DNA of 52,132 bases. Source: Deltaproteobacteria bacterium. GTDB taxonomy: Bacteria > Desulfobacterota > Dissulfuribacteria > Dissulfuribacterales > QOAL01. The stretch lies in assembly GCA_026986785.1 (NCBI GenBank), contig JALSNW010000010.1:1-52132 (forward strand), written 5' to 3'. Both the position numbers and the translations under genes were made by a program. Below are positions 43,032-51,703 of the stretch, piece by piece. The notes under the pieces are model-generated. The model had not been told where the DNA came from. It made no database searches and saw nothing but the letters and a program-made list of their open reading frames with translations. Every line of letters begins with the position of its first letter. Positions within the stretch are counted from its first letter, which is position 1.

Positions 43032-44216
43032 GTGACTAACAGCCACCTTCAAGCCTCCTCCGAATTGAGACGTGCCAAGACCCAGGCTGCCATTTCTGTG
43101 GCCATCAATCTCTTTTTGGCGGGAATAAAAGGCTATTATGGTATCATGGCTGGAAGCCAGGCCCTATTGAGTGATGCCATCCATTCTGCCACGGATGTCG
43201 TCAGCTCTTTGGCTGCCCTCATAGGCATCTGGGTTGCCGGCAAGAAACACCCTTCCTTCCCCTACGGCCTCTACAAGGCTGAAACCCTTGCAACCCTCAT
43301 TAGTTCCACAGCTATCATCCTTGCCGGATATGAGATAGCAAGACGCGCCCTTTTAGGGCCGGTAACAGCCCCAGATGTGAATATCGCCCTGCCTGTAACA
43401 CTTTTTTGCCTGGCTGTCTCCCTTAGCTTCGGTCTCATCCAGGTAAGGGCCGGCAAGAGACTTGGCTCCCCAGCCTTGATTGCAGATGGTAAGGATTACC
43501 TGGCCGATAGTCTGTCAACAGGGATCGTAATGTTGGGCCTTGCTGCCAATTACATAGGCCTCAATGTGGATAGATGGGCTGCCATCGCAGTAGCCATTTT
43601 CGTCTTCCGTGCAGGAGGAGCCCTGCTGATCGATGCCATCCGAGAACTTCTCGATGCCTCCATAGATCGAGAGACAGAGAGGGAGATAATCAGGCTCGTG
43701 GAATCAGATCCAGGAGTCATCAAGGTAAGAAAGACCCTCAGCAGGACTGCTGGTGGACGTTTTATCGTGGACATGGACGTGGTACTTAAGACAAAATCAG
43801 ACAGGGTGGCAGACAAAGTTGCGGACAGGCTCGAGGCCGAGATTGTCAAGAGTTTTCCCCGGGTCGTCATGGCCAGGATAAGACCCCATTTCGAAGACTC
43901 AGGAGATTTTGTCAGGATTACACCAGTAACCGGACCAGATGGAACCATTGCCCAACACTTTGCAAAGGCCCCCTGGTTCCAGGTAGAACACCTGGACCCT
44001 GCCACCTGGAAGCTCCAGGAGCGCCAGCTAATAGAAAACCCCTATAAAGATGTAGACAGGAAAAGGGGATTTCTTGTGGGAAAATGGCTTCTTTCCTTCA
44101 AGCCCGATCAGGTAATAGTGGCCAAAACCCACGGAGGCACAGCAGAGGCCCTATTAAAAGAGGCTGGCGTACAGATCGTTTCTCCTGAGTACGACGACAA
44201 CAAAGAGGAGTCTTAA
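43032..44216 (+). CDS. Cation diffusion facilitator fused to NifX/dinitrogenase-cofactor domain
   Basis: 394 residues. The first 200 hold six membrane helices of a CDF metal exporter, with the metal site in HSATD of TM2 and DYLAD of TM5 (an HxxxD plus DxxxD pattern). A cytoplasmic CDF dimerisation domain follows (about 205-285). The last 100 residues (RITPVTGPDGTIAQHFAKAPWF…VIVAKTHGGTAEALLKEAGVQIV) match the NifB/NifX/NafY cofactor-binding fold. The start is GTG 43032 with AAGGAA upstream. CDF proteins export Zn, Fe, Mn or Co. The extra domain might sense Fe-S-type clusters or metal. Specificity is unproven. Confidence 0.88.
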   Translation: MTNSHLQASSELRRAKTQAAISVAINLFLAGIKGYYGIMAGSQALLSDAIHSATDVVSSLAALIGIWVAGKKHPSFPYGLYKAETLATLISSTAIILAGYEIARRALLGPVTAPDVNIALPVTLFCLAVSLSFGLIQVRAGKRLGSPALIADGKDYLADSLSTGIVMLGLAANYIGLNVDRWAAIAVAIFVFRAGGALLIDAIRELLDASIDRETEREIIRLVESDPGVIKVRKTLSRTAGGRFIVDMDVVLKTKSDRVADKVADRLEAEIVKSFPRVVMARIRPHFEDSGDFVRITPVTGPDGTIAQHFAKAPWFQVEHLDPATWKLQERQLIENPYKDVDRKRGFLVGKWLLSFKPDQVIVAKTHGGTAEALLKEAGVQIVSPEYDDNKEES

Positions 44217-44235
44217 CTCCAAAAAGAGAGGGGTC

Positions 44236-44709
44236 TTATTCAGTAAAGATCTCCAACACCTCATAGGTCTTCATGCCAGAGGGAGACTGAAATTCCACCT
44301 CGTCCCCTTCCTCCTTGCCAAGAAGCGCCTTGCCCAGAGGGGACATTATGGATATCTTACCCTGCTTGATATCCGATTCATCCGGGCCAACAAGCTGATA
44401 TACCACCTCTTCTCCAGTATCTACATTCTCAAGACGTACCTTGACCCCAAAGACTACCTTGTCGCATGACTGGGTCTTGCAATCTATGACCTCAGCCGAT
44501 GCCAGCTTACTGTTGAGATATTGAATCCTGGCCTCGAGTTGCCCCTGCCTTTCTTTGGCTGCATGATATTCTGCATTTTCAGACAGATCTCCATGGGCCC
44601 TTGCTTCCTCGATAGCCTTGATTACCTGATAACGTTCCACGCGTTCCAGATGTTCAAGTTCGCTTTTGAGCCGTTCGTACCCTTCCGGTGTAAAAGGTGT
44701 TCTCTCCAT
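44236..44709 (-). CDS. greA: Transcription elongation factor GreA
   Basis: 157 residues, normal length. The N-terminal coiled coil (LKSELEHLERVERYQVIKAIEEARAHGDLSENAEYHAAKE) contains the acidic tip D-L-S-E-N-A-E that rescues backtracked RNA polymerase. The C-terminal FKBP-like domain ends SPLGKALLGKEEGDEVEFQSPSG. It ends 19 nt from the convergent CDF gene. Confidence 0.97.
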   Translation of the reverse strand: MERTPFTPEGYERLKSELEHLERVERYQVIKAIEEARAHGDLSENAEYHAAKERQGQLEARIQYLNSKLASAEVIDCKTQSCDKVVFGVKVRLENVDTGEEVVYQLVGPDESDIKQGKISIMSPLGKALLGKEEGDEVEFQSPSGMKTYEVLEIFTE

Positions 44710-44744
44710 CCTAAATCCCTTAAACCTAGATTTAATTCATTAAA

Positions 44745-44777
44745 AAAGACCGCCATGGTAAAAAACTGGCAGTCTTT
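44745..44777 (-). terminator. Rho-independent terminator
   Basis: On the minus strand AAAGACTGCCA pairs with TGGCGGTCTTT (one mismatch in 11), followed by a T-run. It lies downstream of the OB-fold lipoprotein gene and just upstream of greA. Confidence 0.7.
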
Positions 44778-44925
44778 GATAAAGGTCTGACGATGGTAAA
44801 AAATAACAGAAACGTGGTAAATTTCAAGCCAAAGTTTCAAACAGATAGCCAGAGAAATGGCTTTTGGCTGAAAAGGATCACATATCAAACTCTAAACAAA
44901 TTTTAGGCAAACACTTACAAGGTTG

Positions 44926-45717
44926 TCATTTTGTAGCCGTTATTTTGGCATCTTCTATTATCACTGGGTAGAAGTAGCCTGCCCCTATGTCCTTGTCCTT
45001 GTGAAGCGTGCCCTCGATAGTCACAATGGCCCCAACCTGGGGGGCGGAGTGTGTCGTCACTGTGAGATCGAAATCCTTATCCTTCATGGAACCAGTACCG
45101 TCCTGGACATGGAGCCAGTTTTTGCCAAGTATATTCTTTGATATTTTTACCACCTGGGCCTTTAACACCACCTTCTTACCATCCAGCTCCTTTGCCTTCT
45201 TATATGCCATTTCCACTGTGATGGCATTTTCCCCCTTGGCCGGCGTCACATGGATGTCCCATTTGGCAAGCTTGGGGACACCTGCATGCCCCTCCTGAGA
45301 GGTCTGTGTGGCCTCAGTGCTTCCCATGCCTTGCCCAGAGGCGAGCCCACGGGAGAATATAATGGTATCGAAGGTCCTGTTGAGACTGTTGCTGTGGAAA
45401 TTTTTCATCGTGTCCCCTGGTAGCAACATGACCTCTTGCCCAACAGCGACCTTCATTTCAGGGACAGCCACCCAAAAATCCTTGCCTTCGAATTCAAGAA
45501 GCATATAGGTATAACCACCGCTATTCATGGTCTCTTTCACCTTGCCATATATGTAACCTGTATCTTCCCCCTCGGCACCACCAGTAGCTTGCTGTGTCTC
45601 ATGGCTCTTTACTGTTTTTTTATCCTCATGGACCTTATTTTGACAGCCCTGAAGAAAAAAAAGGCCTAAGAATAGACAAAAAAAGATGATAAGACGTATG
45701 TTTTTTTTGTTTCTCAT
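44926..45717 (-). CDS. Lipoprotein with two OB-fold-like domains
   Basis: 263 residues from ATG 45717 (MRNKKNIRL…), chosen because it starts a lipoprotein signal ending in FLQGC; the frame extends to 45759 without further support. Two similar exported domains follow: one around GYIYGKVKETMNSGGYTYMLLEFEG and one around VVLKAQVVKISKNILGKNWLHVQDGTG. Both look like small NrfJ/OB-fold modules, the type seen in periplasmic proteins near cytochrome systems. Function unknown. It does not contain heme motifs. Confidence 0.78.
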   Translation of the reverse strand: MRNKKNIRLIIFFCLFLGLFFLQGCQNKVHEDKKTVKSHETQQATGGAEGEDTGYIYGKVKETMNSGGYTYMLLEFEGKDFWVAVPEMKVAVGQEVMLLPGDTMKNFHSNSLNRTFDTIIFSRGLASGQGMGSTEATQTSQEGHAGVPKLAKWDIHVTPAKGENAITVEMAYKKAKELDGKKVVLKAQVVKISKNILGKNWLHVQDGTGSMKDKDFDLTVTTHSAPQVGAIVTIEGTLHKDKDIGAGYFYPVIIEDAKITATK

Positions 45718-45771
45718 AATTTTCTTTTCTCCAATACTATTAGAATAGTAATTTTTCATCCTTGATACACC

Positions 45772-46047
45772 TTACTTCAATTTAACAATGGTTGCTCCCC
45801 AGTGTCCAGCATCAGGACCTGCTATTTTGAATCCATCCACTATATCACACCGCCGAAGTATAGAGTGCACGGAATCCCTCAATATCCCCTTGCCTTTTCC
45901 ATGGATTATCCTGACATGTTTGATACCAGCTCTTCTGCAGGCCTCAAGGTATTCTGGAATGAGAGATTTTATCTCCTTTGGGCTGAAGGTATGCAAATCC
46001 AGTATGCCATTTATAGTTATTTCCACCGGGTTATCGATTGGTATCAT
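45772..46047 (-). CDS. Smr-domain protein
   Basis: 91 residues. The Smr (MutS2-related) motif is clear: LDLHTF and the nucleic-acid-binding loop IIHGKGKGILRDSV, ending with GHWGATIVKLK. ATG 46047 with GAAGGG upstream is the right start; the longer frame to 46272 runs into the divergent gene. Small Smr proteins act as nucleases or in ribosome quality control. The target is unknown. Confidence 0.88.
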   Translation of the reverse strand: MIPIDNPVEITINGILDLHTFSPKEIKSLIPEYLEACRRAGIKHVRIIHGKGKGILRDSVHSILRRCDIVDGFKIAGPDAGHWGATIVKLK

Positions 46048-46200
46048 GGACCCTTCTAAATTTTTCCGTGTATTTTTACAGATATTGTTCAAAAAGCAAT
46101 ATGGATTAATATAATGTCTACCCATTTTCGTGAGAAATGCTATTACCTGACTGGATTTTGGAGCTAATTGGAATAGAGAACAACATGAGGAGATAATTCT

Positions 46201-46533
46201 ATGAGGCAATATGTTGTGGACGAGCTCAGGAAGGGTGAACTCGACAGGGTGAAACAATATCTTGAAAAACAATGCGAGCCGGGGGGTGTAGATAGGCTTT
46301 ATTGGCTTGAAATTCCAGATGATCTGCTATCCGATATCCAGATTGATCACAGAGACTGTAGGCCTTTTTGTATTGGGATCGAAGTAACCGATGATTCCGT
46401 GGTATTTGAAATGCTCATCAGGAGCAGACAAAAATTGAGATGCAGTTGTATTGCCTATGCCTCGGAACAACAGAGGCAATTCATATTGAATTTTGCCGAC
46501 CGACTCGTAAAAGAGACCGAGATTGGATCTTAG
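46201..46533 (+). CDS. Small conserved-looking protein of unknown function
   Basis: 110 residues, soluble, with several Cys (C51, C55, C78, C80 approximately) and an N-terminal helix. GAGGAG sits 8 nt before ATG 46201, and the HAD-family gene follows after 13 nt, so it is a real, coupled gene. I recognise no family. Its Cys pattern DCRPFC and LRCSC might bind metal. Confidence 0.75.
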   Translation: MRQYVVDELRKGELDRVKQYLEKQCEPGGVDRLYWLEIPDDLLSDIQIDHRDCRPFCIGIEVTDDSVVFEMLIRSRQKLRCSCIAYASEQQRQFILNFADRLVKETEIGS

Positions 46534-46546
46534 GGGAGATACACAC

Positions 46547-47650
46547 ATGCTTCAGTTGAACATAGATTGTGAAGGTCCCATCACCCAGAATGACAATGCC
46601 TTTGAACTCTGTGAAAAATTTATTCCCAATGGAGACAGGTTTTTCTCGATTGTGAGCAAATATGACGATTTCCTCGCTGATGTGGAAAGGCGCAAGGGAT
46701 ACAAGGCCGGAGATACATTGAAATTGGTGCTTCCATTCTTGAAGGCCTATGGGGTCACAGACCATATCATGGAAGAATTTGCCCACGAGACCCTTTTGAT
46801 GCTTCCTGGTACTGAAATCATGTTGTCTGAGATCAACAAGATGCTGCCAAGCTTTATAATCAGCACAAGTTATAAACCCTATCTGGAGGCATTGTGTGAG
46901 GCCACGGGTTTCCCACTTGAGAATGTATATTGCACTGAAGTAAGCCTTGACAGTTACGAACTCACCCCCCAGGAAGGGCCCCATCTGAGAAAGATCGCAA
47001 AGGAAATCACCTCCATGCAAATGCTCTACTGGCCGGAAGATGTCAAAGGCAGAGAAGAATTGCCCCCCGAACACAAAGCCACCATAGAGCGCTTGGATCA
47101 GATATTCTGGCATGAGATCTCTGGCATGAAAATAGGTAGGATCCTTGAAGAGGTCAATCCAATAGGAGGGAAAGAAAAGGCAAAGGCAGTAAAGGAGAGC
47201 CTAACCCGCACAGGCCTTGGCATTGAAGACGTAGCTTATGCAGGGGATAGCATCACTGATGTCCAGGCCCTTGAGTTGGTAGACAAGGGAGGCGGCATTG
47301 CCATCTCCTTCAATGGCAACCGTTATGCCATAAAGGCTGCAAGATGGGCAGTACTATCACCAAATACCTTGGTGGTGGCTGGTCTGTGTAAACTGTTTAT
47401 CGAAAAAGGAAAGGACATCTTGGAAAGATTGCCCCTTGACGAGGCAGGCCGGATTGACAAAGAGGCATTGGGACAAGAGATCAAGGCACTCGGGATATCG
47501 ACAGATATCTCATCTGGGCTCCATGAGCTCTTGAACCGAGACGAATTTTGTATCTACAAGGTGAGTGCTTCAGAGGAAAAGGATCTCATAGACCGAAGTG
47601 AAAAGATGCGAAAGAGTGTCCGTGGCCACGGGATAGGAGATCTTGGCTGA
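46547..47650 (+). CDS. HAD-superfamily protein, EhaR-like
   Basis: 367 residues. ATG 46547 has AGGGGAGA upstream. A HAD motif I variant NIDCEGPITQND (D7 and E9) opens the protein, motif II is FIISTSYKPYL, and motif IV is YAGDSITDVQAL. It resembles the HAD proteins annotated as energy-converting hydrogenase A subunit R in methanogens. No hydrogenase genes are nearby, so that name should not be taken as function. A phosphatase role is plausible. It follows the 110-residue protein in one unit. Confidence 0.8.
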   Translation: MLQLNIDCEGPITQNDNAFELCEKFIPNGDRFFSIVSKYDDFLADVERRKGYKAGDTLKLVLPFLKAYGVTDHIMEEFAHETLLMLPGTEIMLSEINKMLPSFIISTSYKPYLEALCEATGFPLENVYCTEVSLDSYELTPQEGPHLRKIAKEITSMQMLYWPEDVKGREELPPEHKATIERLDQIFWHEISGMKIGRILEEVNPIGGKEKAKAVKESLTRTGLGIEDVAYAGDSITDVQALELVDKGGGIAISFNGNRYAIKAARWAVLSPNTLVVAGLCKLFIEKGKDILERLPLDEAGRIDKEALGQEIKALGISTDISSGLHELLNRDEFCIYKVSASEEKDLIDRSEKMRKSVRGHGIGDLG

Positions 47651-47667
47651 CCCTCCGTTTTGCCCCC

Positions 47668-47684
47668 CCTGCCCAAAAGGCAGG
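47668..47684. terminator. Hairpin between convergent HAD and MFS genes
   Basis: CCTGCC-CAAAA-GGCAGG is a perfect 6-bp stem between gene ends 47650 and 47719. It lacks a T-run, so termination is uncertain. Confidence 0.4.
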
Positions 47685-47718
47685 AGCACAATTTGGATAT
47701 CGAGGGTATCAATCAGGA

Positions 47719-48915
47719 TCAATGGCCACTTTTTCTCGACATGCTGCCAGGCAATCTGGCCACCAGAGGGACTGCCAAAACCCCCAGAGCCGAACTCAAG
47801 AAATAAACGCTTTCAAGGCCGAGATGATCTCCAATGAATCCAATCAGTACCACTACTGAAGAACGGGCCAGGAAGGCTGTCATCATGTAGATACCATTAG
47901 CCGCAGCAGGGCTTTTCTTCGCGTGTTCCTGCACCATGGCAAGCATGACGGGCGTGGTGGAAAGGAGCATGAAGCCCGTAACCAGCAGGGCCACAGATGC
48001 CTGGATGTGTGAAGCCGTCGTCCCAGGATCAGATGAGGCACTCATCACAAAGGCCAAGACCCCTGGAGGGGACGTGGCAAGAGAAATCAATAGCATACGG
48101 CGCCTGCCGATCCAGTCGCTAAGCCAGCCTGCTGTAAGGACCCCAGCAACCCCTGCGGCCTCGAACATGGCAAGGCCTATACCCCCAAGCCACAGACTTC
48201 CACCCTGTTCGTTGATGAATGTCGGAAGAAAAGCGGTCATGGATGCCTGCATGAAGCTTCTTGCAATGAGGATCAGTGCCAGAGGAACGAGCACATGCCT
48301 CATGTCCCTGGCAGTTGCAGCCAGAGACGTGGCGGATTCATCCTGATGAAAATCGATATCTGCCTTTCCGAAAAGGAAATAGAGCATCAGGGAGGCAGCA
48401 ATACCAGCTACCATAACCGGCCAAAATCCTTCAAGGCCCATGAGAGAAACAGCCCCTACTGCTATCACCGGTCCCAGGGTTCGCGCAAGCTCTCCACCAG
48501 TCATGAAAAGGCTCATTCCTGTACCCGTCCTATTACCAGAAAGGCGTGCAATAATCACAGGGGCTGGTACATGAAAAAGTGCCACACTTATGCCAGTCGT
48601 AAAGAGCAGTAGGGCCAAGACACCATAAGAAGGGGCGAGGCCTATGAGACTCATTGGGACTGCAGTAAGTGTGGGCGCCATTATCACAAAGAGACGCAGG
48701 CTCATACGGTCAGCAATCATGCCAATTAGTGGATTGAGTAATGCTGGGATCTGGATTATTGCAGCAAGGCTCCCGGCTTCAGCCAGGGAAAGAGAGAGTT
48801 TTTTGATGAGAAGAGGGAGCAGAGGGGAGAGGAAGGAGGAATAGATGTCATGGACAAAATGTGCGAAAGACAGGATGATTATCTCTGCCGTCTTGAAATG
48901 GGAATCTGATTTCAT
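47719..48915 (-). CDS. MFS exporter of the fosmidomycin-resistance type
   Basis: 398 residues with 12 predicted membrane helices. The N-terminus FAHFVHDIYSSFLSPLLPLLI is characteristic of Fsr-type transporters, and the loop-2 GMIADRMSLR matches the MFS signature. Drug or small-molecule efflux is likely; the native substrate is unknown. A membrane-protein gene ends 27 nt upstream on the same strand. Confidence 0.9.
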   Translation of the reverse strand: MKSDSHFKTAEIIILSFAHFVHDIYSSFLSPLLPLLIKKLSLSLAEAGSLAAIIQIPALLNPLIGMIADRMSLRLFVIMAPTLTAVPMSLIGLAPSYGVLALLLFTTGISVALFHVPAPVIIARLSGNRTGTGMSLFMTGGELARTLGPVIAVGAVSLMGLEGFWPVMVAGIAASLMLYFLFGKADIDFHQDESATSLAATARDMRHVLVPLALILIARSFMQASMTAFLPTFINEQGGSLWLGGIGLAMFEAAGVAGVLTAGWLSDWIGRRRMLLISLATSPPGVLAFVMSASSDPGTTASHIQASVALLVTGFMLLSTTPVMLAMVQEHAKKSPAAANGIYMMTAFLARSSVVVLIGFIGDHLGLESVYFLSSALGVLAVPLVARLPGSMSRKSGH

Positions 48916-48942
48916 ACTCTGTTTGGATTGGAAGATCTCCCA

Positions 48943-49581
48943 TTATCCAGAGTAAGGCCTGTTTTCCAATGTCCTATATCTCATACAGAGACGATAAAGA
49001 AATTCTTGGAAGAGATGCGTTGGTAGAGCCAAGAAGAAAAAAGCAATCAATATCCACCAGTTGGTAAATCCATGAAAATAGACTACCGATACGTCACATG
49101 CATTGAAGATGCAATTCATATCATATCCTTTTGGGGTAAACCATATAGTAGTAAAATATAGAAAACAGAGGTAAAAAAAGGCATATAGCAATGAAGTCCA
49201 GTTATTCTTTTCTCTAAAAGTAAAGGCAAGGGCAACAAAGGCAGTACCAAAATGCATCAACAGTGTGACAAACAACAAAAATGGAGTTTGACCAAAAAGA
49301 TAAATAGTAGTCCCTGTAACTTCTTTATTAAACAAGAGAATTGACATTAGGTCTATCAGGTAGACTACCTGGAGTAGGAACCCACTGCTTATGAGACCCT
49401 TGATGAGAGGTATATTTTTCGTGAAAAAACCAATAGCGAAAAACAGGGCTATATTGTCACAATAGTAGAAGAACAATATATGTTCTCCAAGTAGCTGATT
49501 TCTGGCAAATACAAGCCCTTGCACAATCAGAAAGTAGAAGGCCAGGATATTATATTTTCTAAACCAAGAGGCTCTTGACAT
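48943..49581 (-). CDS. Multi-pass membrane protein of unknown function
   Basis: 212 residues from ATG 49581 (MSRASWF…), with about seven hydrophobic helices. It is Phe/Tyr-rich and AT-rich compared with neighbours. There is a short His/Cys-containing loop (CIFNACDVSVVYFHGFTNWW). I recognise no family. It may be co-transcribed with the MFS gene. Confidence 0.65.
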   Translation of the reverse strand: MSRASWFRKYNILAFYFLIVQGLVFARNQLLGEHILFFYYCDNIALFFAIGFFTKNIPLIKGLISSGFLLQVVYLIDLMSILLFNKEVTGTTIYLFGQTPFLLFVTLLMHFGTAFVALAFTFREKNNWTSLLYAFFYLCFLYFTTIWFTPKGYDMNCIFNACDVSVVYFHGFTNWWILIAFFFLALPTHLFQEFLYRLCMRYRTLENRPYSG

Positions 49582-49939
49582 CTTTATCAACCCATTTTAT
49601 GCACTTCAAACGCCTGGGGAAAATAATCTCTTTGAATTATTGCATGGTCAGCATACATCATCTTATGTCTCCATTGTTTATTTCTTCTATATCAGAAACC
49701 GGATCATCAAGAAGCTGGATATAGAGTGCATCAACCTTTTTATCATAATCGATTTTCATTTCCACCCATTCCCTCTTTATATTTCGCTCTTCCATCCTTT
49801 TGAGGCCATGCTTGGAAAACTTGCAAGTTATCGTCATGTTGGCATATCCATTTGATTATCCAAGCCTCTGGTTCCTCACAAACTATGCCTGCACCCTTGC
49901 GACATCTGTCCATGTTCGGGATTTGTGTCCTGTTCACAT
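49582..49939. other. Intergenic stretch without a recognised gene
   Basis: About 360 bp, AT-rich. Short open frames on both strands lack ribosome sites and similarity that I can see. It separates the membrane protein gene from the decayed helicase. Confidence 0.45.
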
Positions 49940-50486
49940 TTACAGATACTTGCTCTTTCTGCCAAACCAGGTGACCAGCACCTCTTTCTTGGCCCTGGTG
50001 GCGGCCACATATAAAAGCGCCCTTTCGCGCTGTTCCGCCTCCTTTTTCTCTGCAAGGTCATGGCTTGCTGCATTGACGGCGTTTGAAAGGGGAAGAATCC
50101 CGTTGTTTGCACCTGCTATGATGATCCGCTCGAACAGGATTGGAAAGGGCAGAAAGAAAATCTGTTGTGTCGATGACACCCCTTGCCTTTTCTTCTTCCC
50201 CACGTTGTAATTCCCTAAGGGCCTCTTCATAGGAATAGCCGCTGGCCAGCATGTAGAGTGCCTCTGCTGCCTCCTGGGGAAAAAGATGCTCCCTTTTATC
50301 GAGATCCCTTTCATCTCTTATCTCCCTTACCAGACATAGCTGATCTTCAGGCACTCCGAGCCTCAAAAGTTGCCTGTCCCTGTAGTAGTGAAAGAAGCCT
50401 GCCCTGTGGGCCGCATCCTGGACAGAGTCTGAAATGGGTTGATGCGTTCCAGCATTCAGGCCAAGGGCATTGACTTTACGATAGTA
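49940..50486 (-). pseudogene. Remnant of a UvrD/Rep-type helicase (C-terminal part, frameshifted)
   Basis: Reading minus from 50486, one frame gives …FFHYYRDRQLLRLGVPEDQL… to about 50135, then coding sense continues in another frame with RIIIAGANNGILPLSNAVNAA and EQRERALLYVAATRAKK (helicase motif VI region), ending at the stop at 49940-49942. The motifs are typical of the C-terminal part of superfamily I helicases. A TGA at 50489-50487 blocks the frame upstream, and no N-terminal part with a Walker A is present. So the gene is truncated at its 5' end and broken by a frameshift near 50130-50150. Confidence 0.75.
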
Positions 50487-50527
50487 TCATATAAATTTAG
50501 AAAAATCTATTCGACAGAAGCGTAAAG

Positions 50528-51700
50528 ATGACAGATACCATTCTATACCGTTTCAACCCCTGGTGGGAATCATATATCTGGCCCGATTTTATCACAAGAG
50601 AAGGCTATCTTCAGGGTCTTTTGTCCCTCAAAGATACAAGAGACATAGTCCTTCTTACAGGACTGCGCAGAACAGGCAAGACCACCCTGATGAAGATGGT
50701 GATTCAGGCCCTCATAAGTGCTCATGGCATAAGACCTGACCGCATATTTTATGTGTCCCTGGATTTTTACGGCTTGGAACACCATTCTATCCTTGAAATC
50801 GTGGAGGAATTCTTCAAGCTCCAGGAGCTGTCTTTTTCTGAAAAGGCCTTCCTTTTTCTGGATGAAGTGGCCTACAAGGAAGGCTTCAGCCTGCAGCTCA
50901 AGAACCTCTACGATACGTTCAACGTCAAGGTTTACGCCTCCTCGTCTTCCGCCTCTGTTTTCAGGGATAATAAGGCGCTACTTACAGGAAGAGAGAGGGT
51001 GATCGAAGTCCTGCCCCTTGACTTCCAGGAATTCCTGAAATTCAAAGGTCTTTCCATCAAAAAGGCAGACAGTCACCTTCTTGAATCGGCATTTCTGAAA
51101 TACCTGGAGACAGGCGGGATGCCGGAATATGTCCTTACAGGTGACCCTGAATACATAAAGCAGTTGATTGATGACGTAATCTATAAGGACATAATCAGCC
51201 GCCACAACATCAAGGATGAGGTTGCTGTAAGGGACTTTTTCCGCCTTCTCATGGAAAGGGCAGGAAAGCAATTGACCCTCAACAAGATTTCCAAGATCCT
51301 GGGAATGAGCGTTGATACGGCCAGGAGATTTCTAAACTATTTCTCAAGCACCTACATTATTTATACCGTGGAAAGATGCGGTAAGCTGAACGAGCGGCTA
51401 AAATCCCCCAAGAAGGTCTATGCAGGCGACATTGGCATCCGCAATGCAGTAACAGGCATGAGAGACCTTGGTGCCATCTTCGAGAACCTGGTCTTTTTTG
51501 CCATAAAGCACAAAAGGCCGTGCTATCTTTTGAAAAACGGGGTCGAGATAGACTTTTTTACCGAGGACAAATGGCTGATTGAGGCAAAATACGGACAGAA
51601 GCTCACCCCTAAGCACGCCAGGCTCTTTGAGTCCATAGATGCAAAGGGGCGTCTTGTGGTTGACTCGCTGAAAGGGTTGCAAGCCCTATACAACCTTTAG
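50528..51700 (+). CDS. AAA-type ATPase with DUF4143 C-terminal domain
   Basis: 390 residues. Walker A GLRRTGKTTLM (about 43-53) and Walker B AFLFLDEVAY mark the ATPase (AAA_14 type). A winged-helix-like middle (LNKISKILGMSVDTARRFLNYF) leads to the DUF4143 C-terminus with the nuclease-like core YLLKNGVEIDFFTEDKWLIEAKYG. These proteins are common, often horizontally transferred and of unknown function. A possible promoter (TTGACT at 50470) overlaps the helicase remnant, suggesting that this gene inserted there. Confidence 0.92.
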   Translation: MTDTILYRFNPWWESYIWPDFITREGYLQGLLSLKDTRDIVLLTGLRRTGKTTLMKMVIQALISAHGIRPDRIFYVSLDFYGLEHHSILEIVEEFFKLQELSFSEKAFLFLDEVAYKEGFSLQLKNLYDTFNVKVYASSSSASVFRDNKALLTGRERVIEVLPLDFQEFLKFKGLSIKKADSHLLESAFLKYLETGGMPEYVLTGDPEYIKQLIDDVIYKDIISRHNIKDEVAVRDFFRLLMERAGKQLTLNKISKILGMSVDTARRFLNYFSSTYIIYTVERCGKLNERLKSPKKVYAGDIGIRNAVTGMRDLGAIFENLVFFAIKHKRPCYLLKNGVEIDFFTEDKWLIEAKYGQKLTPKHARLFESIDAKGRLVVDSLKGLQALYNL

Positions 51701-51703
51701 ACC

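Noticed and set aside
42845-43039. 64-codon open frame before the CDF gene
   Set aside because: No ribosome site, unusual composition, and overlap with the ribosome site of the CDF gene.
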